This document shows, in pieces, positions 35,889 through 48,800 of a stretch of 64,000 bases of DNA (the stretch's first letter is position 1; each line of letters begins with the position of its first letter). A model generated the notes under the pieces. The model did not search any database. It was not told the origin of the DNA and worked only from the letters and a program-made list of their open reading frames with translations. Origin of the DNA: Aplectana chamaeleonis (taxonomy: Eukaryota; Nematoda; Chromadorea; Rhabditida; Cosmocercidae); assembly GCA_029168955.1 (NCBI GenBank), contig JAPDOI010000107.1, positions 930,001 through 994,000 on the forward strand. Reading direction: 5' to 3'. The position numbers and the translations under genes were made by a program.

Positions 35889-36763
35889 CAGTACCGTGCA
35901 AAAGTCTATTCGCATGGCATTGCCGCGAATAATGTTTTTATACGTATCTTGGCTTGCCCTTAGCGAAACTTGATGAAACTCTAGTATATTATGGGGCATC
36001 ACAACCCTTGCTTTACATTAACATAAAATTGGTTTTTGAGCGTGCAGTTTTTTAATATGGAATTTTTTTTATCATTTTGAGGTATTATTTCAAATAAGGA
36101 CATTTCCCTTGAAACATGGCTATTACAATTCCAAACCCGTAGCAACTATTCGCCATTGGAAGGTCTTCGGAACTCTTGTATGAAATTGTAAAAAATTAAT
36201 CTCTATTGAAATTTATTTAGAAATAAATTCGAAAGAAAATAATGCGATATTGCACTCTTTAAGTATCTCACTTTGACGTTATCGAAAAAGAGCGAAATTC
36301 ATGTTCCAGTTGTATTTTGTCAAAGCTTATAAAGCACATATCTTGTAATGGTTCTGGGGTGAACAATTTTATAGGGGTGGATTTCCAAAAATAAACTCCA
36401 ACCTGTTCAATTTTCGGTCTTCACAAAAATTCTGATAGAGACTGATAGAGATTATTCTCCCACAAAGCTATACAACGGTCCCGAAGACCTTCGAATGGCG
36501 AATAACTGCTACGGGTTTGGATTTATAATAGCCATGTTTTAAAGGAATAGTCCTAATGTTAGATATTACCACAAAATGTAAAAAAATCCCATATTTTTTA
36601 AGCTGCACGCTCAAAAACCGATTTTGTGTATGACCTGAGATCGTACTTGGATAACCCCATAAAGATACCAAAGTTTCATCAAGTTTCGCTAAGGGCAAGC
36701 CAAGATACGTACAAAAACATCATTCGCGGAAAGGCCACGCGAATAGACTTTTGCACGGTACTG
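35889..36763. mobile_element. 875-bp TA-flanked fold-back element
   Basis: Ends CAGTACCGTGCAAAAGTCTA in perfect inversion, TA at 35,887-35,888 and 36,764-36,765. Arms of 250-300 bp extend inward (CTTGGCTTGCCCTTAGCGAA, CCATTGGAAGGTCTTCGG and others). TA target and CAGT ends indicate a Tc1/mariner-type element. No transposase seen. Related in plan and inner words to 52,006-52,594. Confidence 0.8.
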
Positions 36764-36765
36764 TA

Positions 36766-38118
36766 GGTGGTGTGTCAGTTTTCGATTAAACTACGTTTGG
36801 GCCGCTGACCACGAGTCTGTAGCCCGTTTTGTGTTCCAAATGGACACACCAGTAGAATCGTGCAGTACTGAAGTATTGTAGCGCTTTATGACGAATTCAA
36901 ACGTTGCTTTCGCCTCACAGTTCTGTACTGGAAAGTTAGACTTCAGGAATGCACGATTCAGCAAGGGTGCTCAGATGGCCACGGCCCGTTCCGTTTTTTT
37001 TTTCGATTTCCAATTTTCATACGATTACGGCCGATTGAGGTAGCCAAACGACATTTAACCTGGATACTGTGTTCCTTCCAAAATCGAAAGAACAGATATT
37101 GGATTAGCACCTAGAAAAATAATTTTGGACCAGGTTTTAACCAAATCCGAAACATCGAGGATTGCGGTGGCACAAGATCCCGGGCGCTAAAATCCGTTTT
37201 GCTTGTTCATCACCCTTAAGTCCGGAAAGTGGAGTAGCGACCACGTTTCTGGAACGTGTGTATCGACCGGGGCGGTCACTACCAGTTTTTTGACCAGCAA
37301 TCAAAAGGAACTTAGATATGGAAGTATGCTCATGCCGTTTTTAGTAGAATTTTTTAGTTCTTTTCATTTTCCTCCGCCAGCTGATTATTTTCAATGTTGA
37401 ATTTGTTAAAAAACTACATAAAATAGCATAAGCAGCACTCAATGGAAAAGATTTCTGCAATAAATGTGTGACGGAAATATCTGCAATATTGCGGCGTTGG
37501 ACGCAGAATTGCGGGCGACTTTCCCGGTGGAGGAAACAACCCCGCATCGCAATTTTATCTACTGCTGTGCACAGTGTTTGAACTCATTGCGTGTCGAAAA
37601 TGAACAAAAACGCTCGTACCGATCAAAAGGAATACAGGGCTACCGTAATCTTGCGCGTAAAATAAATTGCGCCGGCTGCTTAGCTGCGGACTTTGTCCTG
37701 TTTCTTAAGCCTTATTTTTCGGCGTGCGGCCTTACGTCGAAGAAAATTTCAACCAGGAAACGTGTTCCGCTAGAAACTTTGAAAAGTTTTTTTTTGGCGG
37801 GGTTATAAATTGGGTGGGGCTGACTCTTGTTCTACAGCTGTAAGGGGATAAGCGAAGAAGCGTGTCGTCGGTACTTTTTTTTTGCTGTGAAAACCTTTTA
37901 TTTGCTGATGCCTTTTTACTGAGGTTTGGAGATCGCATGATTAAAATCATCCATTTAGATATGTAAAGAGCGACACGTCAAATGAATGCAAGAAAAAAAA
38001 AACCTGTATGGTTCCAAAATGGCAGCCAATCCAACTATTGCGATTCTTTGAAAATCCTATATCGAAAAAATATATCACAAGTGGATTAGTAAATGTAATG
38101 CCACCAGCAAATAGTTAC
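36766..38118. other. gene-poor stretch upstream of the FGD-like gene
   Basis: Holds one copy of the GGGCCGCTGACCACGAGTCTG word (36,797-36,832) and a segment at 37,605-37,700 repeated inverted at 62,985-63,075. Open frames of about 115 codons (37,464-37,808) span the repeat and show no domain. Confidence 0.4.
37605..37700. repeat. repeat shared inverted with 62,985-63,075
   Basis: GATCAAAAGGAATACAGGGC and TACCGTAATCTTGCGCGTAA occur here; the inverse (TTACGCGCAATATTACGGTA, GCCCTGTGTTTCTTTTGATC) is at the far end of the window. Confidence 0.6.
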
Positions 38119-38275
38119 CAGGGGTGCGTTCCAAGAAGATTTCCATGGGAGGAAAATGGGCCTGATAAGATATAACGAATGATAATCTAACAGATAGGCA
38201 CATTTCATGCGGTCTATCAATCCATCATTGGTCGGCTCTTATCAAATTCTTTTTCCTCCCGTGGAAATCTTCACT
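38119..38275. repeat. hairpin MITE with CAGGGGTGCGTTCCAAG start
   Basis: AAGATTTCCATGGGAGGAAAA (38,134) and its inverse TTTTTCCTCCCGTGGAAATC (38,250) form the arms. The CAGGGGTGCGTTCCAAG start recurs near 38,436 and inverted at 56,940-56,955. CAGGGG starts are hAT-like, but no 8-bp duplication was found. Confidence 0.55.
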
Positions 38276-38435
38276 CAAACGGTAAGGGTGGTGGCCATCG
38301 TGTATCAACACCCTTGAGGAGGCGGGAGAAACGGGGGAGGAGCGAGGTTCCTGATTGGACGCAACACGGGGCTAGCCCTACCACCCAAACGGTAACGTCG
38401 GACAGGGACTCCGACACTGGCAGCGGACTCCTACT

Positions 38436-38560
38436 GGGGTGCGTTCCAAGGGATGGCGGTCGAATGGCGCGACCCTTCGTGTGACAGCCGGAGAGCGCAT
38501 CGCTATAGCCACCCGATGGCTACTCAGGAACTCGGTGCTCGCGACCCGCGCGCGTTTCGG
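38436..38560. repeat. GGGGTGCGTTCCAAG family copy, inverse of 56,690-56,955
   Basis: GGGGTGCGTTCCAAGG is followed by GGCGCGACCCTTCGTGTG and GCCACCCG, which appear inverted and more fully at 56,690-56,955. Preceded by CTCCGACACTGGCAGCGGAC, the terminal word of the 60,271-62,956 element. Confidence 0.55.
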
Positions 38561-41443
38561 TCCTTGCTCACCACCCGCTCACCCTCATTTTGAAGTGCTC
38601 GCCACCCGCTGACCCCTCGTCTCCGCTCGCCACCCGCTATGGGTATAGCGGGTCGAGTGGAGGTGGTATAGCGGGTCGCGAGCCCATCGCGAGCCAGTCG
38701 ACCGCTGTATCTTCAAAAATCACAGTTGGCGTCTCTTTCCTCTGCATCGTTTTCTTTTTCTTCTATGCTTTTGAATTGTTTTCCTTTGTCATTTAGAACT
38801 ACGGTGAAGTTTACCAACTGTTCTCCGTGGTTGCTGTGACCCGTTAGCCAGACCATATGTGCGACCTCGTTGTTATTCGGCGAGTCAGCACATAATTATT
38901 TAATGCCTTAGGTGTAGCCACGAGTACCAGATAGGTGTTAATGACTCGCCCTAGGACAATCACGCCTCCATTATCACCATGGTCACGTCGACGTGTCACT
39001 CGATACGCCTCAGATCATATGTGATGACTTCTCCGACAAATGTTTTTGTGAACATTTCTGTCAACCCACGTGAGTAGTTCCTATCCTATTTTTCGCTACT
39101 CAGATATTTTCCATTTAGATATTTGCAATTGACACAAATTCTACAAAAAATGAATAAAATTTTTTGGAACACTTCAAATTAAATCTTTTTTTAATGAGGA
39201 AAAATCAAAAAAGGATCATTGCTTATTCCTGAATTTCGAATGACTCGTGAGCTAAAAATTTTTGAATGTATTTGATGAAAGTCAATAAATGTAAATTTAT
39301 CAAAATGTACGGGCGAGTACTTGAATTTTTGAACGGTCTTCAAATTATGTGTGTAACATCATAATTAATTTTGTTTCGCTCGCTGAATAAATTTTTTCCA
39401 GGTAAAAAAATTTTCCGTTGGTACGCATGCTTCCTTCCATTCACGAACCGGTCCGCACGTGCACGATGTGGGAGCTCGTGCTTATGGAGGTGAGATGCTA
39501 TTTTTAATTGTTTGCGATTCCCTTCCCCGGACTTATATTAGACGACAAGAAGCAGCTGATTTAGAAGTTTTCCTTGAAGCTCTAAACGTTTCAAATTTTT
39601 CAGAGATGCTGGTTAATAGAGTTCGTAGAAGAGCTGCGTATTTGGAGCGTCTGAGGAATGGACGAAGAAAATGGAAGTCAGCCCTCGACTGATTCGTGAG
39701 TCATTTTGAAAAAGGCCAGTTTTCACGTTTTTTTTTTACACAGGGCCTGTTTTCAATGCACCACGATGTTTTAGAAAACCATAATCCGCAGATTTCTGTA
39801 GATAATTCTTCAATAAAAAAATTGCAAAAATCTCCTCAGAGATTTCCACATTTCTAGAGGGGGCATGTTCATATTTGCGAATGGAAAAGGGGTATCCGAG
39901 GGGAAATTGAGGAAGTCCAGAAAAACTGTTTCAGAGTTCGCCCTATTTTTGGGCGCTGATTACAAATCTCAGGTCCATTTGTCATTTTGTTTCGAAAGAG
40001 GATTTTTCTGAACGTCTAAAATGTCCTTGTCGGTTCCCTTAACTTATCGCTAGCACCAAAAAGGCATTGTTTACGAATTCACGGAAAGGAATTTTCGTGC
40101 GCGGATTCCTCATGTACTGTCCCATACCTACAACAGCGAAATCGTTGTCCTCCAAATCATCGTGGCGCGGGCGAAGCAGTCCCTAGAAAGTGCACTTTTC
40201 TTCTTATGTATTTTTTTCAATTACTTCGCTAAACCAGTAATAAAGTATCATTTCAGGAGGGATATTCGCAGCCTACAAATTCCACGAGAATCGTACAATT
40301 TCCAATGGATACGAAATAATGTCAGTGCGCTGCTATTACTCATTTGTACTACTTAATTCCACAAAAATCAATTTTTTCAGCGACATGGCACACCGAAGAG
40401 CAGTCAATGTGGAGGAGTAGAAGAGCTAATGTCGCGTATATTGGCAGAGCCGTGAGGCAATGATGCTAGTGGATTCTGTAAATATTTTTTCATTTCCTGT
40501 ATAATTAAATTGCCAAGTTGCGAACTGCTTCCCATGAAATAGTTCATTACAGTGATGCTATTTACAAAAAATATTACAACTTAATGCGATAATGATATTG
40601 AGATAAGTAGAATTAGAATATTTATATATTGATAATTAAGACAAGGTCGGAAAATACTTGGTTTTATCCTAGGCGGGGGCACTCAGGCCTCGAACGAAAA
40701 TGAACCAATGATTATTCAAGTTTTTTTATTTTCCATAATAACTGATTGATACCGATATCAGGCAAATCCCTTTGCTTCCTTTTTGTAGATTAATCTCGAG
40801 TGCCTCCAGTCTAGGACAGAGCCAAATGCTTATTTTATATGGGATTGTATTTCGTTTACTATATGCCATGATATATATTAATATATTTGTGACCAATGAG
40901 ATTGATATGAATTCGGCATGTGAAACCATGATTTTGAACATTGTATTGATTGAACGCCCGCCTGTGACATTAAATGCTGAGTGACTTTGTATTGATTGTC
41001 GGAATATAATATAATAATAAATACATTTTAACCGATTGTAGATCATAAATCTATTACTGAAAGATTAGGGATAGAGGCGGGGGCACAGATTCGATGGGGT
41101 ATGAGAATTTAATGATCGGGATGTGAGCTAGTGTTAAGTTATCACGCAAGAGGGCATGTCACCCGCTACCATTTTGTCAGCGACCAGGAGAAGGCGAGCG
41201 GGTGAGTGTGATGTGGCGAGCGCGCCGCCGAATTAGTGCTGGCGGGCGGCGAGCCCCGCCGTCGAGTGCTCGCCACCCGCTATAATTTCGCTCGCTGCCC
41301 GCGAAAAGGGTTGCTCGCCACAGGACTTTCGCTTCGCGGGTGGCGAGCTCCAACCTTCTGAGTACAGTAACACGCCGCGCCGACGCAGCGCGGTACTCAG
41401 GTGGACGAGTTGTCCGCAGGCGTCCAAGTTGGCGGGCGGACTA
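38560..41443. other. stretch with weak coding signal, bounded by GCTCGCCACCCGCT repeats
   Basis: The word GTGCTCGCCACCCGCT occurs near 38,595 and 41,267, with related copies (GCTCGCCACCCGC, AGCGGGTCG) around each. Between lie AT-rich sequence, one GGGCGCTGATTACAAATCTC copy (39,950) and the weak candidate exon at 39,540-39,692. No gene can be named. Confidence 0.4.
39540..39692 (+). CDS. candidate exon or small gene fragment, unknown
   Basis: After a possible acceptor TTATATTAG it is open in one frame: RQEAADLEVFLEALNVSNFS, EMLVNRVRRRAAYLERLRNG, RRKWKSALD, then TGA. The composition is protein-like (helical, charged), and FLEALNVSNFSEML is loosely SAM-like. A GTGAGT follows the stop. An alternative exon starts after TTTTTCAG at 39,603. 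No partner exons could be phased with certainty, so this may be chance. Confidence 0.25.
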   Translation, partial: RRQEAADLEVFLEALNVSNFSEMLVNRVRRRAAYLERLRNGRRKWKSALD

Positions 41444-42307
41444 CTCTGGCAATTGAGGGCGTCGACGCGACGACCAATTGCGGTGTCATCCGAATCTGCT
41501 CCAAGGCGTCGTCCCCATTCAGTTCCCGCGGGACATCCGAAACGCGATGGTAGCGCGGGAGACCCGATATTTGCAGAGCATCCCAGCGGCCATCGCGGGT
41601 GACCCCACGATTCTGAATCCGCCGTAGGCTAGTAACCTAGCCAATTCAAATTGCTGAATTTCGTGAATATTGCAATATTGCAGTTTATGGTGTCTGCACG
41701 GGTGCAGTCACCATGAACTGCAATATTTCTCTCCATTCACTTTAATTCTCGAGCTCAATTTGCTGCTATAAATTAAAAAAAACATAATTAATTCTTTATT
41801 GTCCACTTGAAAACGCTTTCAAATGTTCACTACAATTCGCTCATCAGCATTATTATTATATACGAAATGAGTACATAAGCGCAAAGGTGAATATACATGA
41901 TGGTTATTATTGTGGCGGTCATTTGTTATTCCCATAATGAGACAGGAGTAAGGCTCTCAGCACATGAAATAGTAAAAATCACTGGTATAGAGTAGACAAA
42001 TCAAATGTATGCAGATGGAAGAAATGTACAGCTATTCAAAATAATTATAAAGGAACATTTGCTACTTATTCGCTATAATGTGTATGTATACCTATTCATA
42101 CTATGGTCTTGGTCATCTTTAAAGGGCTCTCGATGTCGCTCATCACCAGCTGCGAACGATCGCTCCTTCATCAAAGCATATTTACCACCAGTTATAGTTC
42201 ACCGAGGCCCACCGCTCCGCTGATGATGACAAGCGAAATCGGGGGTTCACCAGAAATCACTTATATACCTACTTAGCTCTCATTATCGTTACATTCATCA
42301 GAATTGT

Positions 42308-42857
42308 GGTGAGCGCCAAGCGCTCACCAGATTTGGCTTTGATTCGCCATCGCGCAACCCCTGATCTCAGTATCAGGGTCCAGAGTAAACGTAGGAAGAC
42401 CGTTCTTTTTGCATTTAATACACTTTAGAAAGGTGAATAACTGTTCAAAAAATGGTCCGGAATGGTTACCTGAGATTCGAGAAAAAGTGTCAAAACCACG
42501 TCATTTTGGTCGAAAAAATGTTCATCTCCTTTTTTTTCAGTTGTCGTTTACGTTCTTCTTGGAACACTTATCGTTGAGCTAGAGAGCTCATTTTTGGCCA
42601 GGGAGCTGGTTTTGTTTGCACCTAGCTCCTGTCAAATTTCGAAGTTGGTAGCTCAATTTTGCGGAACCCCAAAATTGAGGGTAAAGAAAGACAAAAACAT
42701 GTAAACATGTTATTAAAAACCAACCGACGTTTGCTTATTCGTAAAAATGAACTAGTGAAATAAACACCGTTACTGATAGGCTTTTGCTCAGGATTTGACG
42801 GGGCAACGCTTCAATCAATACGGCGGGATCTCGGAAGTACTTTTGAAACGCCGCACG
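42308..42857. other. left part of the 7.4-kb insertion, with a terminal palindrome
   Basis: Starts exactly at the junction with TGGTGAGCGC CAA GCGCTCACCA, a 23-base palindrome (42,309-42,331). The following 500 bases show no coding or known repeat. The palindrome at the border may be part of the inserting element's end. Confidence 0.5.
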
Positions 42858-45800
42858 GTGTGACTCAGAAGTGCGCCACAGAACGCCGTAGATACTGTGC
42901 GGGACCCCAGCAGGAGTGCGAAAGACGTCGTAGAACATGTGTGTGACCAAAGTAGGAGTGTGCGGGACCCGAATGGGTGTGCGCAGAACGCCGTAGAAAG
43001 TGTGCGGGACCCAAGTGGCAGTGCGCCGGACGCCGTAGAAAGTGTGCGGGATCCAAATGGGTGGGCGCAGGACGCCGTAGAAAGTGTGCGGAACCCAAAC
43101 GAGAGTGCGTCGAACGCCGTAGAAAGTGTGCGGGACCCACGTGGGAATGCGCCTGATGCCGTAGAAAGTGTGCGGGACCCAAATGAGAGTGTGCAGGACG
43201 CCGCAGAAAGTGTGCGGGACCCAAATGGTGTGCGCAGAACGCCCTAGAAAGTGTGTGGGACCCAAATGAAAGTGCGCCGGACGCCGTAGAAAGTGCCGTA
43301 CCCAAATGGGTGCGCGCAGAACGCCCTAGAAAGTGTGTGGGACCCAAATGAGAGTGTGCAGGTCGCCGTAGAAAGTGTGCGGGACCCAAGTGGGAGTGCG
43401 CCGGACGCCGTAGAAAGTGTGCGGGACCCAAATGGGCGGGCGCAGAACCCCCTAGAAAGTGTGTGGGACCCAAATGAAAGTGCGCCGGACGCCGTAGAAA
43501 GTGCCGTACCTAAATGGGTGTGCGCAGAACGCCCTAGAAAGTGTGTGGGACCCAAATGAGAGTGCGCCGGACGCCGTAGAAAGTGTGCGGGACCCAAGTG
43601 GGAGTGCGCCGGACGCCGTAGAAAGTGTGTGGGACCCAAATGGGTGTGCGCAGAACGCCCTAGAAAGTGTGTGGGACCCAAATGAGAGTGCGCCGGACGC
43701 CGTAGAAAGTGTGCGGGACCCAAACGAGAGTGCGCCGGATGCCGTAGAAGTGTGCGGGACCCAAATGAGAGTGCGCCGGACGCCGTAGAAAGTGTGCGGG
43801 ACCCACGTGGGAGTGCGCCGGACGCCGTAGAAAGTGTGCGGGACCCAAATGGGTGGGCGCAGAACGCCGTAGAAAGTGTGGGGACCCAAGTGGGTGTGGG
43901 CCGGACGCTATAGAGGGTGTGCGGGACCCAAATGGGTGTGCGCAGAACGCTGTAGAAAGTGTGCGGGACCCAAATGGGTGTGCGCATAACGCCCTAGAAA
44001 GTGTGTGGGACCCAAATGAAACTGCGCCGGACGCCGTAGAAAGTGCCGTACCCAAATGGGTGTGCGCAGAACGCCCTAGAAAGTGTGTGGGACCCAAATG
44101 AGAGTGAGCCGGACGCCGTAGAAAGTGTGCGGGACCCAAGTGGGAGTGCGCCGGACGCCGCAGAGAGTGTGCGGGACCCAAATGGGTGTGCGCATAACGC
44201 CCTAGAAAGTGTGTGGGACCCAAATGAAACTTCGCCGGACGCCGTAGAAAGTGTGCAGGACCCAAATGGGTGCGCGCAGAACGCCTAGAAAGTGTGTGGG
44301 ACCCAAATGAGAGTGTGCAGGTCGCCGTAGAAAGTGTGCGGGACCCAGTGGGAGTGCGCCGGACGCCGTAGAAAGTGTGCGGGACCCAAATGGTGTGGGC
44401 GCAGAACGCCGTAGAAAGTGTGTGGGACCCAAATGAAAGTGCGCCGGACGCCGTAGAAAGTGCCGTACCCAAATGGGTGTGCGCAGAACGCCTAGAAAGT
44501 GTGTGGGACCCAAATGAGAGTGCGCCGGACGCCGTAGAAAGTGTGCGGGACCCAAATGGGAGTGAGCCGGACGCCGTAGAAAGTGTGTGGGACCCAAATG
44601 GGTGTGCGCAGAACGCCCTAGAAAGTGTGTGGGACCCAAATGAGAGTGCGCCGGACGCCGTAGAAAGTGTGCGGGACCCACGTGGGAATGCGCCTGATGC
44701 CGTAGAAAGTGTGCGGGACCCAAATGAGAGTGTGCAGGACGCCGCAGAAAGTGTGCGGGACCCAAGTGGGAGTGCGCCGGACGCCGTAGAAAGTGTGCGG
44801 GACCCAAATGGGTGGGCCCAGAACGCCGTAGAAAGTGTGCGGGACCCAAGTGGGTCGGGTGTGCGCCGGACGCTATGGAGGGGTGTGCCGGGACCCAAAT
44901 GGGTGTGCGCAGAACGCTGTAGAAATGTGCGGGACCCAAATGGGTGTGCGCAGAACGCCGTAGAAAGTGTGTGGACCCAAATGAAAGTGCGCCGGACGCC
45001 GTAGAAAGTGCCGTACCCAAATGGGTGTGCGCAGAACGCCCTAGAAAGTGTGGGACCCAAATGAGAGTGCGCCGGACGCCGTAGAAAGTGTGCGGGACCC
45101 AGAGTGGGAGTGCGCCGGACGCCGTAGAAAGTGTGCGGGACCCAAATGGGTGTGCGCAGAACGCCCTAGAAAGTGTGTGGGACCCAAATGAGAGTGCGCC
45201 GGACGCCGTAGAAAGTGTGCGGGACCCAAACGAGAGTGCGCCGGATGCCGTAGAAGTGTGCGGGACCCAAATGAGAGTGCGCCGGACGCCGTGGAAAGTG
45301 TGCCGGGACCCACGTGGGAGTGCGCCGGACGCCGTAGAAAGTGTGCGGGACCCAAATGGGTGGGCGCAGAACGCCGTAGAAAGTGTGGGGACCCAAGTGG
45401 GTGTGCGCCGGACGCCATAGAGGGTGTGTGCGGGACCCAAATGGGTGTGCGCAGAACGCTGTAGAAAGTGTGCGGGACCCAAATGGTGTGCGCAGAACGC
45501 CCTAGAAAGTGTGTGGGACCCAAATGAAAGTGCGCCGGACGCCGTAGAAAGTGCCGTACCTAAATGGGTGTGCAGAACGCCTAGAAAGTGTGTGGGACCC
45601 AAATGAGAGGTGCGCCGGACGCCGTAGAAAGTGTGCGGGACCCAGTGGGAGTGCGCCGGACGCCGTAGAAAGTGTGTGGGACCCAAATGGGTGTGCGCAG
45701 AACGCCCTAGAAAGTGTGTGGGACCCAAATGAGAGTGCGCCGGACGCCGTAGAAAGTGTGCGGGACCCAAACGAGAGTGCGCCGGATGCCGTAGAAGTGT

Positions 45801-48800
45801 GTGCCCGGGACCCAAATGAGAGTGCGCCGGACGCCGTAGAGAAAGTGTGCGGGACCCACGTGGGAGTGCGCCGGACGCCGTAGAAAGTGTGCGGGACCCA
45901 AATGGGTGGGCGCAGAACGCCGTGAAAGTGTGGGGACCCAAGTGGGTGTGCGCCGGACGCTATAGAGGGTGTGCGGGACCCAAATGGGTGTGCGCAAGAA
46001 CGCTCAGAAAGTGTGCGGGACCCAAATGGGTGTGCGCAGAACGCCGTAGAAAGTGTCGGACCCAAATGAAAGTGCGCCGGACGCCGTAGAAAGTGCCGTA
46101 CCCAAATGGGTGTGCGCAGAACGCCCTAGAAAGTGTGTGGGACCCAAATGAGAGTGCGCCGGACGCCGTAGAAAGTGTGCGGGACCCAAGTGGGAGTGCG
46201 CCGGACGCCGTAGAAAGTGTGCGGGACCCAAATGGTGTGCGCAGAACGCCCTAGAAAGTGTGTGGGACCCAAATGAAAGTGCGCCGGACGCCGTAGAAAG
46301 TGCCGTACCTAAATGGGTGCGCGCAGAACGCCCTAGAAAGTGTGTGGGACCCAAATGAGAGTGTGCAGGTCGCCGTAGAAAGTGTGCGGGACCCAAGTGG
46401 GAGTGCGCCGGACGCCGTAGAAAGTGTGCGGGACCCAAATGGTGTGCGCAGAACGCCCTAGAAAGTGTGTGGGACCCAAAAGAGAGTGCGCCGGACGCCG
46501 TGAAGAAGTGCCGTACCTAAATGGTGTGCGCAGAACGCCTAGAAAGTGTGTGGGACCCAAATGAGAGTGCGCCGGACGCCGTAGAAAGTGTGCGGGACCC
46601 AAGTAAGGTGGGAGTGCGCCAGACGCCGTAGAAAGTATGCGGGACCCAAATGGGTGTGCGCAGAACGCCCTAGAAAGTGTGTGGGACCCAAATGAGAGTA
46701 CGCCGGACGCCGTAAAAAGTGTGTGGGACCCAAATGAGAGTGCGCCGGACGCCGTAGAAGTGTGCGGGACCCAAATGAGAGTGCGCCGGACGCCGTAGAA
46801 AGTGTGCGGGACCCACGTGGGAGTGCGCCGGACGCCGTAGAAAGTGTGCGGAACCCAAATGGGTGGGCGCAGAACGCCGTAGAAAGTGTGGGGACCCAAG
46901 TGGATGTGCGCCGGACGCCATAGAGGGTGTGCGGGACCCAAATGGGTGTGCGCAGAACGCTGTAGAAAGTGTGCGGGACCCAAATGGGTGTGCGCAGAAC
47001 GCCGTAGAAAGTGTGTGGGACCCAAATGAAAGTGCGCCGGACGCCGTAGAAAGTGCCGTACCCAAATGGGTGTGCGCGCAGAACGCCCTAGAAAGTGTGT
47101 GGGACCCAAATGAGAGTGCGCCGGACGCCGTAGAAAGGGTGTGCGGGACCCAGAGTGGGAGTGCGCCGGACGCCGTAGAAAGTGTGCGGGACCCAAATGG
47201 TGTGCGCAGAACGCCCTAGAAAGTGTGGGACCCAAATGAAAGTGCGCCGGACGCCGTAGAAAGTGCCGTACCCAAATGGGTGTGCGCAGAACGCCCTAGA
47301 AAGTGTGTGGGACCCAAATGAGAGTGTGCAGGTCGCCGTAGAAAGTGTGCGGGACCCAAGTGGGAGTGCGCCGGACGCCGTAGAAAGTGTGCGGGACCCA
47401 AATGGATGTGCGCAGAACGCCCTAGAAAGTATGTGGGACCCAAATGAAAGTGCGCCGGACGCCGTAGAAAGTGCCGTACCTAAATGGGTGTGCGCAGAAC
47501 GCCCTAGAAAGTGTGTGGGACCCAAATGAAAGTGCGCCGGAAGCCGTAGAAAGTGTGCGGGCCCCAAGTGGGAGTGCGCCGGACGCCGTAGAAAGTGTGC
47601 GGGACCCAAATGGGTGTGCGCAGAACGCCCTAGAAAGTGTGTGGGACCCAATGAATGAGTGCGCCGGACGCCGTAGAAAGTGTGCGGGACCCAAACGAGA
47701 GTGCGCCGGATGCCGTAGAAGTGTGCGGGACCCAAATGAGAGTGCGCCGGACGCCGTAGAAAGTGTGCGGGACCCACGTGGGAAGTGCGCCGGACGCCGT
47801 AGAAAGTGTGCGGGATTAAATGGGTGGGCGCAGAACGCCGTAGAAAGTGTGGGGACCCAAGTGGGTGTGCGCCGGACGCTATAGAGGGTGTGCGGGACCC
47901 AAATGGGTGTGCGCAGAACGCTGTAGAAAGTGTGCGGGACCCAAATGGGTGTGCGCAGAACGCCGTAGAAAGTGTGCGGGACCCAAATGAAAGTGCGCCG
48001 GACGCCGTAGAAAGTGCCGTACCCAAATGGGTGTGCGCAGAACGCCCTAGAAAGTGTGTGGGACCCAAATGAGAGTGCGCCGGACGCCGTAGAAAGTGTG
48101 CGGGACCCAAGTGGGAGTGCGCCGGACGCCGTAGAAAGTGTGCGGGACCCAAATGGGTGTGCGCAGAACGCCCTAGAAAGTGTGTGGGACCCAAATGAGA
48201 GTGCGCCGGACGCCGTAGAAAGTGTGCGGGACCCAAACGAGAGTACGCCGGATGCCGTAGAAGTGTGCGGGACCCAAATGAGAGTGCGCCGGACGCCGTG
48301 GAAAGTGTGCGGGACCCACGGGAGTGCGCCGGACGCCGTAGAGAAGTGTGCGGGACCCAAATGGGTGGGCGCAGAACGCCGTAGAAAGTGTGGGGACCCA
48401 AGTGGGTGTGCGCCGGACGCCATAGAGGGTGTGTGTGGGACCCAAATGGGTGTGCTGCAGAACGCTGTAGAAAGTGTGCTGGACCCAAATGGGTGTGCGC
48501 AGAACGCCCTAGAAAGTGTGTGGGACCCAAATGAGAGTGAGCCAGACGCCGTAGAAAGTGTGCGGGACTCCAAATGGGTGGGCGCAGAACGCTGTAGAAA
48601 GTGTGCGGACCCAAGTGGGGAGTGCGCCGGCCGCCGTAGAAAGTGTGCGGGACCCATATGGGTGTGCGCAGAACGCCGTAGAAAGTGTGCGGGACCCACG
48701 TGGGAATGCGCAGAACGCCGTAGAAAGTGTGCGGGACCCAAGTGGGAGTGCGCCGGACGCCGTAGAGAGTGTGCAGAACATCAGTGGGAGTGTGCAAGAT

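Noticed and set aside
37464..37808. 115-codon plus-strand frame with several Cys
   Set aside because: It overlaps a dispersed repeat also found near 63 kb, and the Cys spacing fits no zinc-finger type I know.
42300..42340. Helitron 3' end (hairpin followed by CTRR) on the minus strand
   Set aside because: A CTGA does follow the hairpin, but it belongs to the host transposon sequence (present in copy 1 as CTGG), so it cannot be the element's own end.
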